A DNA stretch of 64,000 nucleotides from Sphingobium bisphenolivorans (GTDB lineage: Bacteria > Pseudomonadota > Alphaproteobacteria > Sphingomonadales > Sphingomonadaceae): positions 62,001 to 126,000 of the forward strand of contig NZ_ASTG01000011.1 in assembly GCF_000412635.1 (NCBI RefSeq), written 5' to 3'. The first letter of the stretch is position 1; every line of letters starts with the position of its first letter. This document shows positions 44,672 through 53,489 of the stretch, in pieces. The position numbers were made by a program, and so were the translations under genes. The notes beneath the pieces are model-generated. The model ran no database searches. It saw only the letters and a list, made by a program, of their open reading frames with translations, and had not been told where the DNA came from.

Positions 44672-45454
44672 GTGGACGATCTTTTCACGCCTTCGCCTGC
44701 GCCGCGATCGGAGACGCTGACGGTCAGCTTCGAAAGCTGGGAGGGGCCGCTCGACCTGCTGCTGGCGCTGGCGCGGACCCAGAAGGTCGACCTGCGGGAG
44801 ATTTCGATCCTCGCCCTGGTCGAGCAATATCTCGCCTATGTCGAGGGCGCGCGGAAACTGAAGCTGGAATTGGCGGCGGATTACCTGGTGATGGCGGCCT
44901 GGCTCGCCTATCTCAAATCCTCGCTGCTGCTGCCGAAGGAAGCGCAGCCTGAGCCTAACCCTGAAGAATTGGCGCTGCGCCTGCAATTGCGGCTGCAGCG
45001 GCTGCACGCGATGCGGGAGGCGAGCGCGCGGCTGATGGCGCGCGACCGGATCGGCCGCGACGTGTTCGTGCGCGACAAGCCGGAGGGTCTTCGCCTCGTC
45101 CGCAAGGCGAAATGGGCGGCGAGCCTGTTCGATATGATCCAGGCCTATGGGCAGATCCGCGCGCGCACCCAGCCGGTCGTGCACATGGTGGCGGTGCGCC
45201 CGGTGATGACGCTGGACGAAGCCATCCAGCGCGTCGGCACGCTGGTGGGCACTTCGATCGACTGGACCGCGCTGGAAAGCTTCCTCCCCTCCGATCAGGA
45301 TGGCCCGATGACGAAGTCGGCGCTCGCCAGCAGCTTCGTCGCGGCGCTGGAACTTGCGCGGCAGGGCAGGCTCGAGATCCAGCAGGAGGGGATTTTCGAG
45401 CCGATCTTCCTGCGCGCCGCCCTTCCGCAACCCGCCGCAGGAGGGCTGCTGTGA
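44672..45454 (+). CDS. scpA: Segregation and condensation protein A
   Basis: A 260-residue kleisin that bridges the SMC heads in chromosome condensation. The N-terminal motif SWEGPLDLLLALARTQKVDL and LAADYLVMAAWLAYLKSSLLLP are standard ScpA; the C-terminal winged helix is ALASSFVAALELARQGRLEIQQ. It starts with GTG at 44672, three bases after nagZ, and overlaps scpB by GTGA. Confidence 0.93.
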   Translation: MDDLFTPSPAPRSETLTVSFESWEGPLDLLLALARTQKVDLREISILALVEQYLAYVEGARKLKLELAADYLVMAAWLAYLKSSLLLPKEAQPEPNPEELALRLQLRLQRLHAMREASARLMARDRIGRDVFVRDKPEGLRLVRKAKWAASLFDMIQAYGQIRARTQPVVHMVAVRPVMTLDEAIQRVGTLVGTSIDWTALESFLPSDQDGPMTKSALASSFVAALELARQGRLEIQQEGIFEPIFLRAALPQPAAGGLL

Positions 45455-46044
45455 TCCAGGAACCCGATGATTTCGCGCGCGCCGTCGAAGCGGCGCTGTT
45501 CGTCAGCGAGCAGCCGCTGACGCTGGCGGAACTCAAGCTGCATGTCGGCGACGGCGGGGACCTGCCCGCGACGTTGGCGCAGCTCAGCCAGGATTATGCG
45601 GGACGCGGGATCAATCTGGTCGAGCGCGGCGGGCGCTGGCACTTCCAGACCCCGCCTGACCTCGCCCACATATTGCGGCGGGAAAAGGACGAGACGCGCA
45701 AGCTTTCCCGCGCGGCCATGGAAACGCTGGCGATCATCGCCTATCATGAGCCGGTCAGCCGCGCCGAAATCGAAGCCGTGCGCGGCGTGCAGGTCGCCAA
45801 GGGCACGCTGGACGTGCTGATGGAGGCTGGATGGGTACGGCCGGCGGGGCGGCGTGAAGTGCCGGGGCGGCCGCTGATTTATGCGACGACCGTAGAATTC
45901 CTGTCACATTTCGGCCTTAGCAGCCGCCGCGACCTGCCGGGAATAGAGGATCTTCGCGCCGCCGGGCTGCTCGACCCGGTCGATCTCGCGCTGGAGGGTC
46001 TGGGCGCGCAATCCGTTCTGGAAAATGACGACGAAGAAGCCTAG
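45451..46044 (+). CDS. scpB: Segregation and condensation protein B
   Basis: A 197-residue SMC-complex partner with two winged-helix domains: [20 protein letters not shown] and [28 protein letters not shown], then [20 protein letters not shown], all typical of ScpB. The frame is open upstream inside scpA, but GTG 45451 overlaps the scpA stop as GTGA and gives the family start. The end overlaps the tatA leader region. Confidence 0.92.
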   Translation: MIQEPDDFARAVEAALFVSEQPLTLAELKLHVGDGGDLPATLAQLSQDYAGRGINLVERGGRWHFQTPPDLAHILRREKDETRKLSRAAMETLAIIAYHEPVSRAEIEAVRGVQVAKGTLDVLMEAGWVRPAGRREVPGRPLIYATTVEFLSHFGLSSRRDLPGIEDLRAAGLLDPVDLALEGLGAQSVLENDDEEA

Positions 46045-46072
46045 AAAGGCTGAGTTTCAGGAGAATGTTGAG

Positions 46073-46306
46073 ATGGGTTCCTTTTCGCTGATGCACTGGG
46101 TCATCGTGCTCCTGGTGGTCATGCTGCTCTTTGGTGGCGGCCGGATTTCCGGACTAATGGGTGATGTCGCCAAGGGCATCAAGAGCTTCAAGAAAGGCAT
46201 GGCCGAGGACGACGACGTGCCGACCAAGCCCGCGACGCGTATCGAGGGCCATCGCGTGCCCGAGCAGGACGCGCCGACCGCCACGGACGAAAAGACAAAG
46301 GCCTAA
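46073..46306 (+). CDS. tatA: Sec-independent translocase subunit TatA
   Basis: A 77-residue protein with one N-terminal transmembrane helix ([20 protein letters not shown]), the conserved [23 protein letters not shown] hinge-amphipathic helix and a charged tail. TatA oligomers form the pathway for folded twin-arginine proteins. The start at 46073 (MGSFSLMHW) gives the family N-terminus; the upstream frame overlaps scpB. First of tatABC. Confidence 0.93.
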   Translation: MGSFSLMHWVIVLLVVMLLFGGGRISGLMGDVAKGIKSFKKGMAEDDDVPTKPATRIEGHRVPEQDAPTATDEKTKA

Positions 46307-46336
46307 AGCCTTCTTCAACTTCTGCGGTAGGCTGGC

Positions 46337-46771
46337 ATGTTCGATATCGGTTCGTCCGAACTTTTGCTGATCGTGATCGTCGCGGTGGTCGTGATCGGGC
46401 CCAAGGACTTGCCACGCGCGCTTTACAAGGTGGGGCAGATCGTCGGCAAGGCGCGCGGAATGGCGCGTCACTTCCGCACCGGCATCGATGCGATGGTGCG
46501 GGAGGTCGAAATGGAGGAACTGGAAAAGAAATGGGCCGAGCAGAACCGCCGGATCATGGATGAGCATCCGCCCGAAACGGTCCAGCCTGCGGCGGACTCC
46601 CTCGCGGCTCCGATGGTGAACAACACCCCGGCACATGATGCCCCCTTCGTGGCGGAACCGGCGCCGATCACGCTCCAGCCGACCGTCGCGCCGCCGCCCG
46701 CTGCGGCTGACGGCCCGCCTTATCTCGCCGAAAAGCCCGCCGCCGTCAGCAAGGGCGACAGCCCGGCATGA
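46337..46771 (+). CDS. tatB: Sec-independent translocase subunit TatB
   Basis: A 144-residue receptor subunit. [29 protein letters not shown] holds the transmembrane helix and the GPKDLPR hinge with its acidic N-terminal residue, followed by an amphipathic helix and a Pro/Ala-rich tail. With TatC it recognises twin-arginine signals. Overlaps tatC by ATGA. Confidence 0.92.
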   Translation: MFDIGSSELLLIVIVAVVVIGPKDLPRALYKVGQIVGKARGMARHFRTGIDAMVREVEMEELEKKWAEQNRRIMDEHPPETVQPAADSLAAPMVNNTPAHDAPFVAEPAPITLQPTVAPPPAAADGPPYLAEKPAAVSKGDSPA

Positions 46772-47544
46772 AGGATATTGACGAGAGCAAGGCACCGCTG
46801 CTCGACCACCTTATCGAACTGCGCGGCAGGCTGTTGAAATGCGTTTGGGCGCTGTTTCTGACCGGCGCGGTCTGCTTCTATTTTTCCGACAAGATCTTCG
46901 CCTTCCTCGTTCATCCGCTGAAGGAGGCCTTTGGCGATGGGGGCGGGCGGCTGGTCTATACCAAGCTGTACGAAGCCTTCTTCGTGCAGGTGAAGGTGGC
47001 GATCTTCGGCGCCTTCTGCCTGTCCTTTCCGATCATCGCGAACCAACTCTGGGCCTTCGTCGCGCCGGGCTTGTACGCCAAGGAAAAGAAGGCGCTGCTG
47101 CCGTTTCTGGTCATGACGCCGGTGCTGTTCCTGATGGGCGCCAGCCTCGCTTATTTCGTCGTGATGCCGACGGCCTTCCACTTCTTCCTGCAGTTCCAAG
47201 GGAATAGCGGCGGCCTGGCGGTGGAGGCGCTGCCCAGCACGGACGCCTATCTGACGCTGGTGATGCAGTTCATCCTGGCGTTCGGCATCAGCTTCCTCAT
47301 GCCGGTGCTGCTGATGCTGCTCAATCGGGCAGGCTTTGTCACCCGCGCCCAGCTGATCGGGCTCCGCCGTTATATGATCGTCGCGGCTTTCATCGCGGCC
47401 GCCGTGTTGACGCCGCCCGATGTCGTCTCGCAGCTGATGCTCGCGATCCCGCTGCTGCTGCTCTATGAGATCACGATCGTCGCGATCTGGTTCACCGATC
47501 GCAGGCGGGCGAAGGAAATCGAGGCGATCGACCCGTCTGCCTGA
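46768..47544 (+). CDS. tatC: Sec-independent translocase subunit TatC
   Basis: A 258-residue six-helix membrane protein, the core twin-arginine receptor. Key segments: [40 protein letters not shown] with the conserved FVAPGLxxxEK, then [12 protein letters not shown] and [21 protein letters not shown]. Length is usual. Its 3' end is followed by a hairpin shared with the convergent entericidin gene. Confidence 0.94.
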   Translation: MKDIDESKAPLLDHLIELRGRLLKCVWALFLTGAVCFYFSDKIFAFLVHPLKEAFGDGGGRLVYTKLYEAFFVQVKVAIFGAFCLSFPIIANQLWAFVAPGLYAKEKKALLPFLVMTPVLFLMGASLAYFVVMPTAFHFFLQFQGNSGGLAVEALPSTDAYLTLVMQFILAFGISFLMPVLLMLLNRAGFVTRAQLIGLRRYMIVAAFIAAAVLTPPDVVSQLMLAIPLLLLYEITIVAIWFTDRRRAKEIEAIDPSA

Positions 47545-47552
47545 TGGGAGTT

Positions 47553-47582
47553 GGGAGGCCCGCCCTTTCGGACGGCCTCCCG
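47553..47582. terminator. Hairpin between tatC and entericidin gene
   Basis: GGGAGGCC at 47553-47560 pairs with GGCCTCCC at 47575-47582, with possible further pairing inside. It lies in the 45-base gap between the convergent genes. No long T-run follows on either side. Confidence 0.5.
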
Positions 47583-47589
47583 AACCAAA

Positions 47590-47721
47590 TCAATCAGCGG
47601 CGTCTTCGACAGCCTGGCCAGCGCTCTGCACGTCCTTGCCCGCGCCTTCGACGGTGTTGCAGGCCGCGACCAGCAGCGAACCGGTCAGCAGAAGGGCGGC
47701 AAAAATCTTCTTGGTCATCAT
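47590..47721 (-). CDS. Entericidin-type small lipoprotein
   Basis: A 43-residue lipoprotein: a Lys-Lys N-terminus, hydrophobic IFAALLLTGSLLVAAC with the lipobox VAAC, then CNTVEGAGKDVQSAGQAVED. This is the entericidin A/B pattern (CNTxxGxGxDxxxxGxxI/VxxxA). Four tandem ATGs (47718 to 47727) are possible starts; 47721 gives six bases after GGAG. Entericidins are often under general-stress control in alphaproteobacteria; their role is uncertain (toxin-antitoxin-like lysis in E. coli). An EcfG-like promoter candidate lies upstream. Confidence 0.8.
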   Translation of the reverse strand: MMTKKIFAALLLTGSLLVAACNTVEGAGKDVQSAGQAVEDAAD

Positions 47722-47784
47722 CATCATCTCCTTCGGGAAAGACGCTTCAGCCGGGGCGGCTCAGCCACGGCGGGGCCAAGGGAA

Positions 47785-47809
47785 AACTCGCTGGCGGGAA
47801 AAGCGTTCC
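47785..47809 (-). promoter_or_regulatory. Candidate EcfG-type promoter of the entericidin gene (one mismatch)
   Basis: On the minus strand: GGAAC, 16 bases, then AGTT (consensus CGTT). The first base of the -10 box differs. It lies about 60 bases before the start codons. Confidence 0.35.
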
Positions 47810-47844
47810 GCAACCGAAAATATCGAGGATTTCTGAACCTGCCC

Positions 47845-47945
47845 CAAAAAATCTGAGCCCGGAACGCGTCGGGGGGGGGAGATGCGTTCCGGGCTCATGT
47901 TTTTTTGGATAGCAAGAGCGGGGGGCAAAAGATTTGCTATCCGGA
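47845..47945 (-). ncRNA. Predicted C-rich double stem-loop small RNA with EcfG promoter
   Basis: Expected product of about 100 nt, transcribed leftward. Stem-loop 1: GGATAGCAA/TTGCTATCC (9 bp, 47907-47942) with an 18-nt loop containing CCCCCC. Linker AAAAAAAC. Stem-loop 2: a perfect 14-bp stem TGAGCCCGGAACGC/GCGTTCCGGGCTCA (47854-47897) with a 16-nt loop containing nine C, then GATTTTTT as terminator. A perfect EcfG promoter stands just upstream. No coding frame fits. C-rich loops can pair with Shine-Dalgarno sequences, as in the CcsR RNAs of Rhodobacter and the alpha-r8/suhB-type RNAs; similarity is by design, not by proven homology. Ends are estimated. Confidence 0.65.
47854..47897. terminator. 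Strong hairpin terminator, active in both directions
   Basis: A 14-bp perfect stem with TTTTTTT downstream on the plus strand (47900-47906) and TTTTTT on the minus strand (47846-47851). On minus it ends the predicted small RNA; it would also stop any leftward read-through from the SleB-type gene at 48087. Confidence 0.75.
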
Positions 47946-47951
47946 ATGCAG

Positions 47952-47977
47952 AACGTGCGGTGTGACCATTCGGTTCC
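47952..47977 (-). promoter_or_regulatory. EcfG-type promoter, perfect match
   Basis: On the minus strand GGAAC (47977-47973), 17 bases, CGTT (47955-47952), an exact match to the alphaproteobacterial general-stress consensus. The expected start site at about 47945 is three bases from the first stem-loop of the predicted small RNA. Confidence 0.7.
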
Positions 47978-48086
47978 GGCGGCGGTGAAAAAACTGATTA
48001 TTAAATCCAGCCTGATTACAACCGCTTAAGAGGTTGCCGCAGCATTAACCATGAAAAGATCGGTGCGGCTGCGATTTTTTCCGGCT

Positions 48087-49085
48087 TCAGATCACTGGCC
48101 GGCCGCTATTTCGATATTCCGGCTTCAACTCGGGCTGCGGAATGGCGAGCACCGGTCGCGGAACGGAGGGCTCGGGTTGAGGCAGTAATTGGGTTGCCTG
48201 CCCGGAGGCGGGGCTTGTCCACGCCGCCGCAGCGCTGATGACCGGCGCGATCGGCAGCGGCCGGAGAGCAGGACCGGATTGGAACTCCCGTCCCAGATAG
48301 GCTGAGCGGAAGGCTCCCGGCATTCCCGCTGCGCCGGATGAACGATAGAAGATATGGGCGCCGATCACGGCGACCGGCCGCATCGCCGCCGCCCAAAGGG
48401 GGCGAACCGCCAGCGTGTGGTAGAAGGTCGCGAGCCCCACGGGTTCATAGACTTTGCCCGCCAGCGCCTGCTCCGCGATCCTTCTGGAGCGTGCCCACGC
48501 CGCCACGATGGTTCGGCGCGCCATCGACCCGTCGCAGCTGAAGGTGAACTGGCACCGCAGATCGGTACGCTCCGATCCTTCATACACGACGCCGCATACG
48601 CTTTTCGGCCAGTTCGGGTGGCGCACACGATTGAGCACGACCTGCGCCACCGCGCGCTGGCCCTCCTCGGGTTCGTTTCCTGCCTCATAGTAGATGGCAG
48701 AGGTGAGGCAGTTGAGCGCGCGATAGCTGTCGACCGCCGTCAGGCCGCGGAACGCCATGGCGGGCGCTGCCTGCACTGCTTCCAGTCCCAGCACATGCTC
48801 GCTCTTCAGCGTCGCTGCACCAGCGGCAGGGACAAGCGCGCCCTGCGCGAAGAAATAGGCGGATCCCGGGAAATTCTCGCCCGCATCCTCGGCCGGGTCA
48901 GCGCCCGCATGGGCCGCTGCAAGCAGGTCGAGCGGGGCGGCGGTGATCAGGCGCGGCACGACCAGCGCGATGAGCGCCAGCGCCGCGATCGCGCCCTGCC
49001 ATCTCCATGCCGCCCTGCCCGCCAAGATCGAAGCCTTCTGGAAAAATCGTTTCGACAGATGATTATAGCGCAAGAGTCTTGCCAC
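48087..49085 (-). CDS. Cell wall hydrolase, SleB (Hydrolase_2) family
   Basis: A 332-residue envelope protein. After a basic N-terminus there is one hydrophobic segment (GAIAALALIALVVPRLITAA, about residues 31-50), then the SleB domain: LTSAIYYEAGNEPEEGQRAVAQVVLNRV with the catalytic Glu, WPKSVCGVVYEGS and CQFTFSCDG. SleB-type lytic transglycosylases cut glycan strands. The C-terminal 60 residues are Pro-rich and disordered. It starts with GTG at 49085, just after GAGAGGA. Confidence 0.87.
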   Translation of the reverse strand: MARLLRYNHLSKRFFQKASILAGRAAWRWQGAIAALALIALVVPRLITAAPLDLLAAAHAGADPAEDAGENFPGSAYFFAQGALVPAAGAATLKSEHVLGLEAVQAAPAMAFRGLTAVDSYRALNCLTSAIYYEAGNEPEEGQRAVAQVVLNRVRHPNWPKSVCGVVYEGSERTDLRCQFTFSCDGSMARRTIVAAWARSRRIAEQALAGKVYEPVGLATFYHTLAVRPLWAAAMRPVAVIGAHIFYRSSGAAGMPGAFRSAYLGREFQSGPALRPLPIAPVISAAAAWTSPASGQATQLLPQPEPSVPRPVLAIPQPELKPEYRNSGRPVI

Positions 49086-49239
49086 TTCCTCTCCCGATTC
49101 CTCCCCACCCGTTTCTGCCCTGTCCCCCTGTGGGACGGTGCGCGCCAGGGGGGAGGCTCCCGGCCGGCGAAACGGCTCTTTTGCGCCGCCATCATTCCGT
49201 TGCTTGGCAAGGCCGCATCTCGTCCGCTATGCGTGGGTC

Positions 49240-50235
49240 ATGCTGGTTCAGAAAGATAGCCTCGCGCTGATTGGCAACACGCCGATGGTGCGCCTTGCCG
49301 GCCCCTCCGCGGAGACGGGCTGCGACATCTACGCCAAGTGCGAATTCGCCAATCCCGGCGCTTCGGTGAAGGACCGGGCGGCGCTGTTCATCGTCAACGA
49401 TGCCGAGGAAAAGGGGCTGTTGCAGCCCGGCGGCACGATCGTCGAGGGGACGGCGGGAAATACGGGCATCGGCCTCGCGCTCGTCGCCAATGCCAAGGGC
49501 TACAAGACGATCATCGTCATGCCCGAGACGCAGAGCCGGGAAAAAATGGACACGCTGCGCGCTCTGGGCGCGGAACTGGTGACGGTGCCCGCCGCGCCCT
49601 ATTCCAACCCCGGCCATTTCGTGCACACGTCCCGCCGGCTGGCGGAGGAGACGGAGGGCGCGATCTGGGCCAACCAGTTCGACAATACCGCCAACCGCAA
49701 GGCGCATATCGTCGGCACCGCCGAGGAAATCTGGGCGCAGCTGGACGGGCAGATCGACGGCTTTACCTGCGCGGCCGGAACCGGCGGCACCATTGCCGGC
49801 GTCGGCCTGGGCCTCAAGGCGCATGATGAGAATATCACCATCGCGCTGACCGACCCCTATGGCGCGGCGCTCTACAATTATTACGCGCATGGCGAGCTGA
49901 AGGCGGAAGGAAATTCGGTCGCCGAAGGCATTGGACAGGGGCGTATCACCGCCAATCTGGAAGGCGCGCCGATCGACACGCAGTTCCGGGTTTCCGACGA
50001 GGAAGGGCTGCTGTGGGTGAGCCGGCTGCTCGCTGAAGAGGGGCTATGCCTTGGCCTCTCCTCGGGCATCAATGTGGCGGGCGCGGTGGCGCTGGCGAAG
50101 CAGCTTGGGCCGGGCAAGCGGATCGTCACGATCCTGTGCGACACCGGTTTTCGTTATCTTTCAACGCTCTACAATCGGGAGTGGCTGGAATCGAAGGGCT
50201 TGACGGTCTTCCCCTGGCTCGCGCACAATCGTTGA
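49240..50235 (+). CDS. cysK: Cysteine synthase A-type PLP enzyme
   Basis: A 331-residue fold-type II PLP enzyme making cysteine from O-acetylserine and sulfide. The PLP lysine is in ANPGASVKDRAALFIV, the phosphate loop in TAGNTGIGLALVANAKGYK, and the sulfhydrylase segment in CAAGTGGTIAGVGLGLK. It carries longer loops than E. coli CysK (323 aa) and could be a related O-acetylserine or cystathionine-type enzyme. The start at 49240 (MLVQKDSLALIGNTPMV) fits the family; upstream frame does not. Confidence 0.82.
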   Translation: MLVQKDSLALIGNTPMVRLAGPSAETGCDIYAKCEFANPGASVKDRAALFIVNDAEEKGLLQPGGTIVEGTAGNTGIGLALVANAKGYKTIIVMPETQSREKMDTLRALGAELVTVPAAPYSNPGHFVHTSRRLAEETEGAIWANQFDNTANRKAHIVGTAEEIWAQLDGQIDGFTCAAGTGGTIAGVGLGLKAHDENITIALTDPYGAALYNYYAHGELKAEGNSVAEGIGQGRITANLEGAPIDTQFRVSDEEGLLWVSRLLAEEGLCLGLSSGINVAGAVALAKQLGPGKRIVTILCDTGFRYLSTLYNREWLESKGLTVFPWLAHNR

Positions 50236-50276
50236 CCGCCGACATGGGTCGCGGCGGCGAAGAAAAAGAGCGCTTC

Positions 50277-50582
50277 ATGGCTGAGACACCCCGACGACAG
50301 GAAGGGTTGCAGCGGGTCCAGATCGGCCTCACCGGACTGGCGGGCGTGGTGCTGCTTGTGGGTTTGGCGAACATCGTGATCGACAAAGCGCGGATCGATG
50401 ATCCGACCGTGCCGCCGCCGACGGTGCCGACGCTGGACGTGAACGCGGTCGCGCCCAAGGAGCCGCTCGCCGAACTCGGCGTGCAGCCCGCGCCGGAGCA
50501 GGCGCCCATCGTGCCCGACCTGCAACCGGACCCGAACCTCAAGAAACCGATGGATCGCGAGATTCAGCCGACGCCGCATTAA
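50277..50582 (+). CDS. Small single-pass membrane protein, Pro-rich
   Basis: A 101-residue protein: a basic N-terminus (AETPRRQEGLQRVQ), one membrane helix (IGLTGLAGVVLLVGLANIVI) and a Pro-rich C-terminal tail (DDPTVPPPTVPTLDVN to MDREIQPTPH) predicted to be periplasmic and unfolded. No family recognised. An upstream ATG at 50244 is in frame. It follows cysK by about 40 bases and is probably co-transcribed with it. Confidence 0.65.
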   Translation: MAETPRRQEGLQRVQIGLTGLAGVVLLVGLANIVIDKARIDDPTVPPPTVPTLDVNAVAPKEPLAELGVQPAPEQAPIVPDLQPDPNLKKPMDREIQPTPH

Positions 50583-50621
50583 GATCGGTCGATTGGCTTG
50601 GGGGCAGCGCTCAGGACATTG

Positions 50622-51851
50622 ATGATGCTCTGGCTGCCTGGCGTGCTCGTGCTGCTGGGTGGCTTGCCGGCGTTGCTGCGCACGGGGCAGGTCGATCCGC
50701 GTGGGTGGATGTGGGCGGCGTTGCTGCTGCTTCCGGTCGCGGCGTGGCTGACCGCGCGCCGATGTGCCGGAGCTGCGGTTTGGGCTAGCGTGGGTGCTGT
50801 GGGGATGGTGCTCTGCTGCGCCTTTCGGGCTGCGTGGCGGGTGCCGGAATGGGGGACGGCAGCTTGGTTGCTCGGCCTGGCGCTTATCGTTACCCTCGCG
50901 GGGCAGATGCTCGGTGATCCTGCGCAAGCAGGAGCGCGGCGAAAGAAGGGGTTGGGGCTGGTGCTCCTGGCGCTGGGGGCGGCGTGGCTCGCGAGGCCGC
51001 ATTTCATTGCGCCCCTCCCACAGCGCCCGCAACTGGCGGTCATCAGCGGCCTTCCACTTTTTTGGCGGGAGGACGGGCAGGGCCTTGCCGCCAAGACAGA
51101 CGCGCCGATCATCACAGTCCTGCGCCAGCGGTTCGACGTCGTGGCGGTCGATAGTCCGCTCGCGCTGGCGAAGAGCAGGGCCAGGCTGTTGCTTCTCGCT
51201 CAGCCGCGCGCCTTCTCGATGGAGGAGTTGGTCACCTTGCATGGCTGGATCAGCGGCGGCGGCACGGCGCTGATCCTCGCCGATCCGGAACTGCGCTGGC
51301 CCTCCGACCTCGCCTTGGGCGACCGGCGACGGCCTCCCGCCGTGACACTGCTGTCGCCGATGATCGCGATGATGGGCGTGAAGCTAATGCCCGCGAACGG
51401 CCGAGGGGAGGTGCGCCATTTTCTGGGCGACGGCCGGGTTCTGACGCTGTTCGCCGCGTCGGGCTTCGAGGCTGCCGGACCCGACTGCCGCATTTCCGGC
51501 CGGGGGTTGGTGGCGCGCTGCGCGGTGGGGAAGGGGCGGGCGACGATCGTGGCCGACGCTGATCTGATCGACGACCGCCTGTGGCTTGCCGATCCTGCCG
51601 CGCCGCTCGATCCGGCCCGCTGGACTGCGGACACGCCGCCGTTCGTGGCGCAGGCGCTCGGGCAGCGATTGCCGGAGGGGCGCAGATGGGTCCGGTCGGG
51701 TGAGGCGCTGGTCGGAGGCGTCCGCTGGGCGGTTCTGCTCGGGTTTTTCTGGGCTGTGCTGGGAACGCTGTTCTTCAGCGGAATATTCCGTCCCCGTGCG
51801 GGCGTTTCTGAACCACCGCTCACCCCTAGGAAACAGGCCAGGAGCAGCTGA
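50622..51851 (+). CDS. Membrane protein with GldG/DUF4350-like domain
   Basis: A roughly 409-residue protein. Four hydrophobic segments in the first 140 residues, then a soluble domain (QLAVISGLPLFWREDGQGL, LRQRFDVVAVDSPLAL, LVTLHGWISGGGTALILADPEL) of the GldG/DUF4350 glutamine-amidotransferase-like type, and a final membrane helix (WAVLLGFFWAVLGTLFFSGIF). Function unknown. The TTG at 50598 is an alternative start. It precedes mraZ by 184 bases. Confidence 0.65.
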   Translation: MMLWLPGVLVLLGGLPALLRTGQVDPRGWMWAALLLLPVAAWLTARRCAGAAVWASVGAVGMVLCCAFRAAWRVPEWGTAAWLLGLALIVTLAGQMLGDPAQAGARRKKGLGLVLLALGAAWLARPHFIAPLPQRPQLAVISGLPLFWREDGQGLAAKTDAPIITVLRQRFDVVAVDSPLALAKSRARLLLLAQPRAFSMEELVTLHGWISGGGTALILADPELRWPSDLALGDRRRPPAVTLLSPMIAMMGVKLMPANGRGEVRHFLGDGRVLTLFAASGFEAAGPDCRISGRGLVARCAVGKGRATIVADADLIDDRLWLADPAAPLDPARWTADTPPFVAQALGQRLPEGRRWVRSGEALVGGVRWAVLLGFFWAVLGTLFFSGIFRPRAGVSEPPLTPRKQARSS

Positions 51852-51872
51852 GAACCAGAACAAAACAGGATT

Positions 51873-51887
51873 TCCCATCCTCACCCA
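51873..51887 (-). promoter_or_regulatory. Candidate MraZ operator upstream of mraZ
   Basis: On the minus strand TGGGT-GAGGA-TGGGA: two TGGGN units five bases apart, the arrangement MraZ binds. It lies about 150 bases before the mraZ start. A third unit is not clear, and the orientation is opposite to that described in E. coli. Confidence 0.4.
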
Positions 51888-52035
51888 AAATATCCCTTTT
51901 CTTGAACCCCGTGGCTTGGTATTTGAAGGCCATAGGGGTTTGTCAGGCTTTGTTCGTCCTGTGGGCCGGTTCGCTCTCGCGCGATCCGGACGCTGATGGC
52001 CTGCGCCCCGCGAACAGAGGGGCCAATAGTCCAAA

Positions 52036-52533
52036 GTGTCGGATGTCATTCTCTTTACGGGCAACGCGTTCAGCGTCGCGGACGGCAAAGGCCGGTTCGT
52101 GCTGCCCCTGGAGATGCGCCGGCAGGTCAAGCTTTCCAGCGGCAATGAAACCCGGCTTTTTCTCTCGGTCCATGGCGGCAACCCCTGCGCTACGGCCTTC
52201 GGAGAATCGCACCGGCGCTTTCTGTTCACGGAAGTCGAGGAATTGGACCGCGAAGCTCGTGCGGCTGGGCGGGACTATGACGCCGATCTGGAGCTGGAAC
52301 GCCGCCTCGGCACGATCGAGGAGGTCAATTTCGACGAGGGCGGCCGCTTCGCCATGCATCCCGACATCAAGGAGGAATATGGCATCACCGACGCCGTCTT
52401 CTTCTATGGCGTGGGCCGCTACATCCAGATCTGGAAGCCCGAGACGCTGGTCGACAGCAAGGACCGGCCCGAACTGATCCGCAACAAGGTGCGCCGCTGG
52501 CTCGACCAGCGCGCGGCGGGAGGGGGCAAGTGA
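52036..52533 (+). CDS. mraZ: MraZ, transcriptional regulator of the dcw cluster
   Basis: A 165-residue protein of two SpoVT/AbrB-like MraZ repeats: [24 protein letters not shown] and [30 protein letters not shown], each with the DxxGRhxxP theme. MraZ forms a ring and represses its own dcw operon. GTG start at 52036. Stop overlaps rsmH by GTGA. First gene of the cluster. Confidence 0.93.
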   Translation: MSDVILFTGNAFSVADGKGRFVLPLEMRRQVKLSSGNETRLFLSVHGGNPCATAFGESHRRFLFTEVEELDREARAAGRDYDADLELERRLGTIEEVNFDEGGRFAMHPDIKEEYGITDAVFFYGVGRYIQIWKPETLVDSKDRPELIRNKVRRWLDQRAAGGGK

Positions 52534-53489
52534 GCGCCTCCCTCGATCCCGACCGGCATATCCCCGTCCTCATCGAAGAAGTGCTCGACGCCCTCGCCAT
52601 CAACCCCGGCGAGGCGCATGTGGACGGCACGTTCGGTGCGGGCGGCTATTCCAGCGCAATGGCGGCGAAGGGGGCGAGGGTCTTCGCCTTCGACCGCGAC
52701 CCCGATGCGATCCGCGAAGGGCAGGCGCTGGCGGACGAGAGGGGCATCACCCTGATCGCCGGCGAGTTCTCGCGCATGGAGGAATTGCTGGCCGAGCGCG
52801 GGGTCAACTCTGTCGCGGGCGTGACGCTGGATATCGGCGTGTCCTCAATGCAGCTCGATCGGCCGGAGCGGGGCTTTTCCTTTCAGGGCGACGGGCCGCT
52901 GGACATGACGATGAGCCAGAGCGGGATGAACGCCGCCGATTTCCTGAACAACGCCCCTGAGCAGGAGATCGCCGACGTCCTCTACCGCTATGGCGAGGAG
53001 CCGCGCTCGCGCCGGGTCGCCCGCGCCATTGTGGAGGCGCGGCCGCTGGAGCGCACCGGCCAGCTCGCCAGCGTCGTGAGGCGCGCGCTCGGCCACAAGC
53101 CGCACGACAAGAAGGACCCGGCGACGCGCACCTTCCAGGCGATCCGCATCCATGTGAACCGCGAACTGGAAGAGCTGGAGCGCGGGCTGGAGGCGGCGGA
53201 AGCCATTCTGGAGGAGGGTGGCCGGCTGGCGGTCGTGACCTTCCACAGCCTGGAGGATCGCATCGTCAAGCAGTTTCTGCGCAAGCGGAGCGGCAGCGAG
53301 GCGAGCGGGTCGCGCCATCTGCCGGAGAAAAGGGCAGGGGAGGCGCCAACTTTCCACAAGCCCGCCAAGGCGGTGCGGCCGGGCGAGGCGGAACTGAGCC
53401 GCAATCCCCGCGCCCGATCCGCCACGCTGCGCAGCGCCGTCCGTACATCTGCCCCCGTTTCCCGTCCTTCCCGGAGTGCCCGTTCATGA
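52530..53489 (+). CDS. rsmH: 16S rRNA m4C1402 methyltransferase
   Basis: A 319-residue SAM-dependent enzyme that methylates C1402 in the ribosomal P-site region. Motifs: [13 protein letters not shown], the SAM loop [33 protein letters not shown] and [18 protein letters not shown] start overlapping the mraZ stop. The C-terminal ~40 residues are Arg/Ser-rich. Overlaps ftsL by ATGA. Confidence 0.95.
   Translation: MSASLDPDRHIPVLIEEVLDALAINPGEAHVDGTFGAGGYSSAMAAKGARVFAFDRDPDAIREGQALADERGITLIAGEFSRMEELLAERGVNSVAGVTLDIGVSSMQLDRPERGFSFQGDGPLDMTMSQSGMNAADFLNNAPEQEIADVLYRYGEEPRSRRVARAIVEARPLERTGQLASVVRRALGHKPHDKKDPATRTFQAIRIHVNRELEELERGLEAAEAILEEGGRLAVVTFHSLEDRIVKQFLRKRSGSEASGSRHLPEKRAGEAPTFHKPAKAVRPGEAELSRNPRARSATLRSAVRTSAPVSRPSRSARS

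Noticed and set aside
47854..47942. The two hairpins as a plus-strand RNA with G-rich loops
   Set aside because: No promoter was seen on the plus strand upstream, while the minus strand has a perfect EcfG promoter at the right distance; G9 loops would also be unusual.
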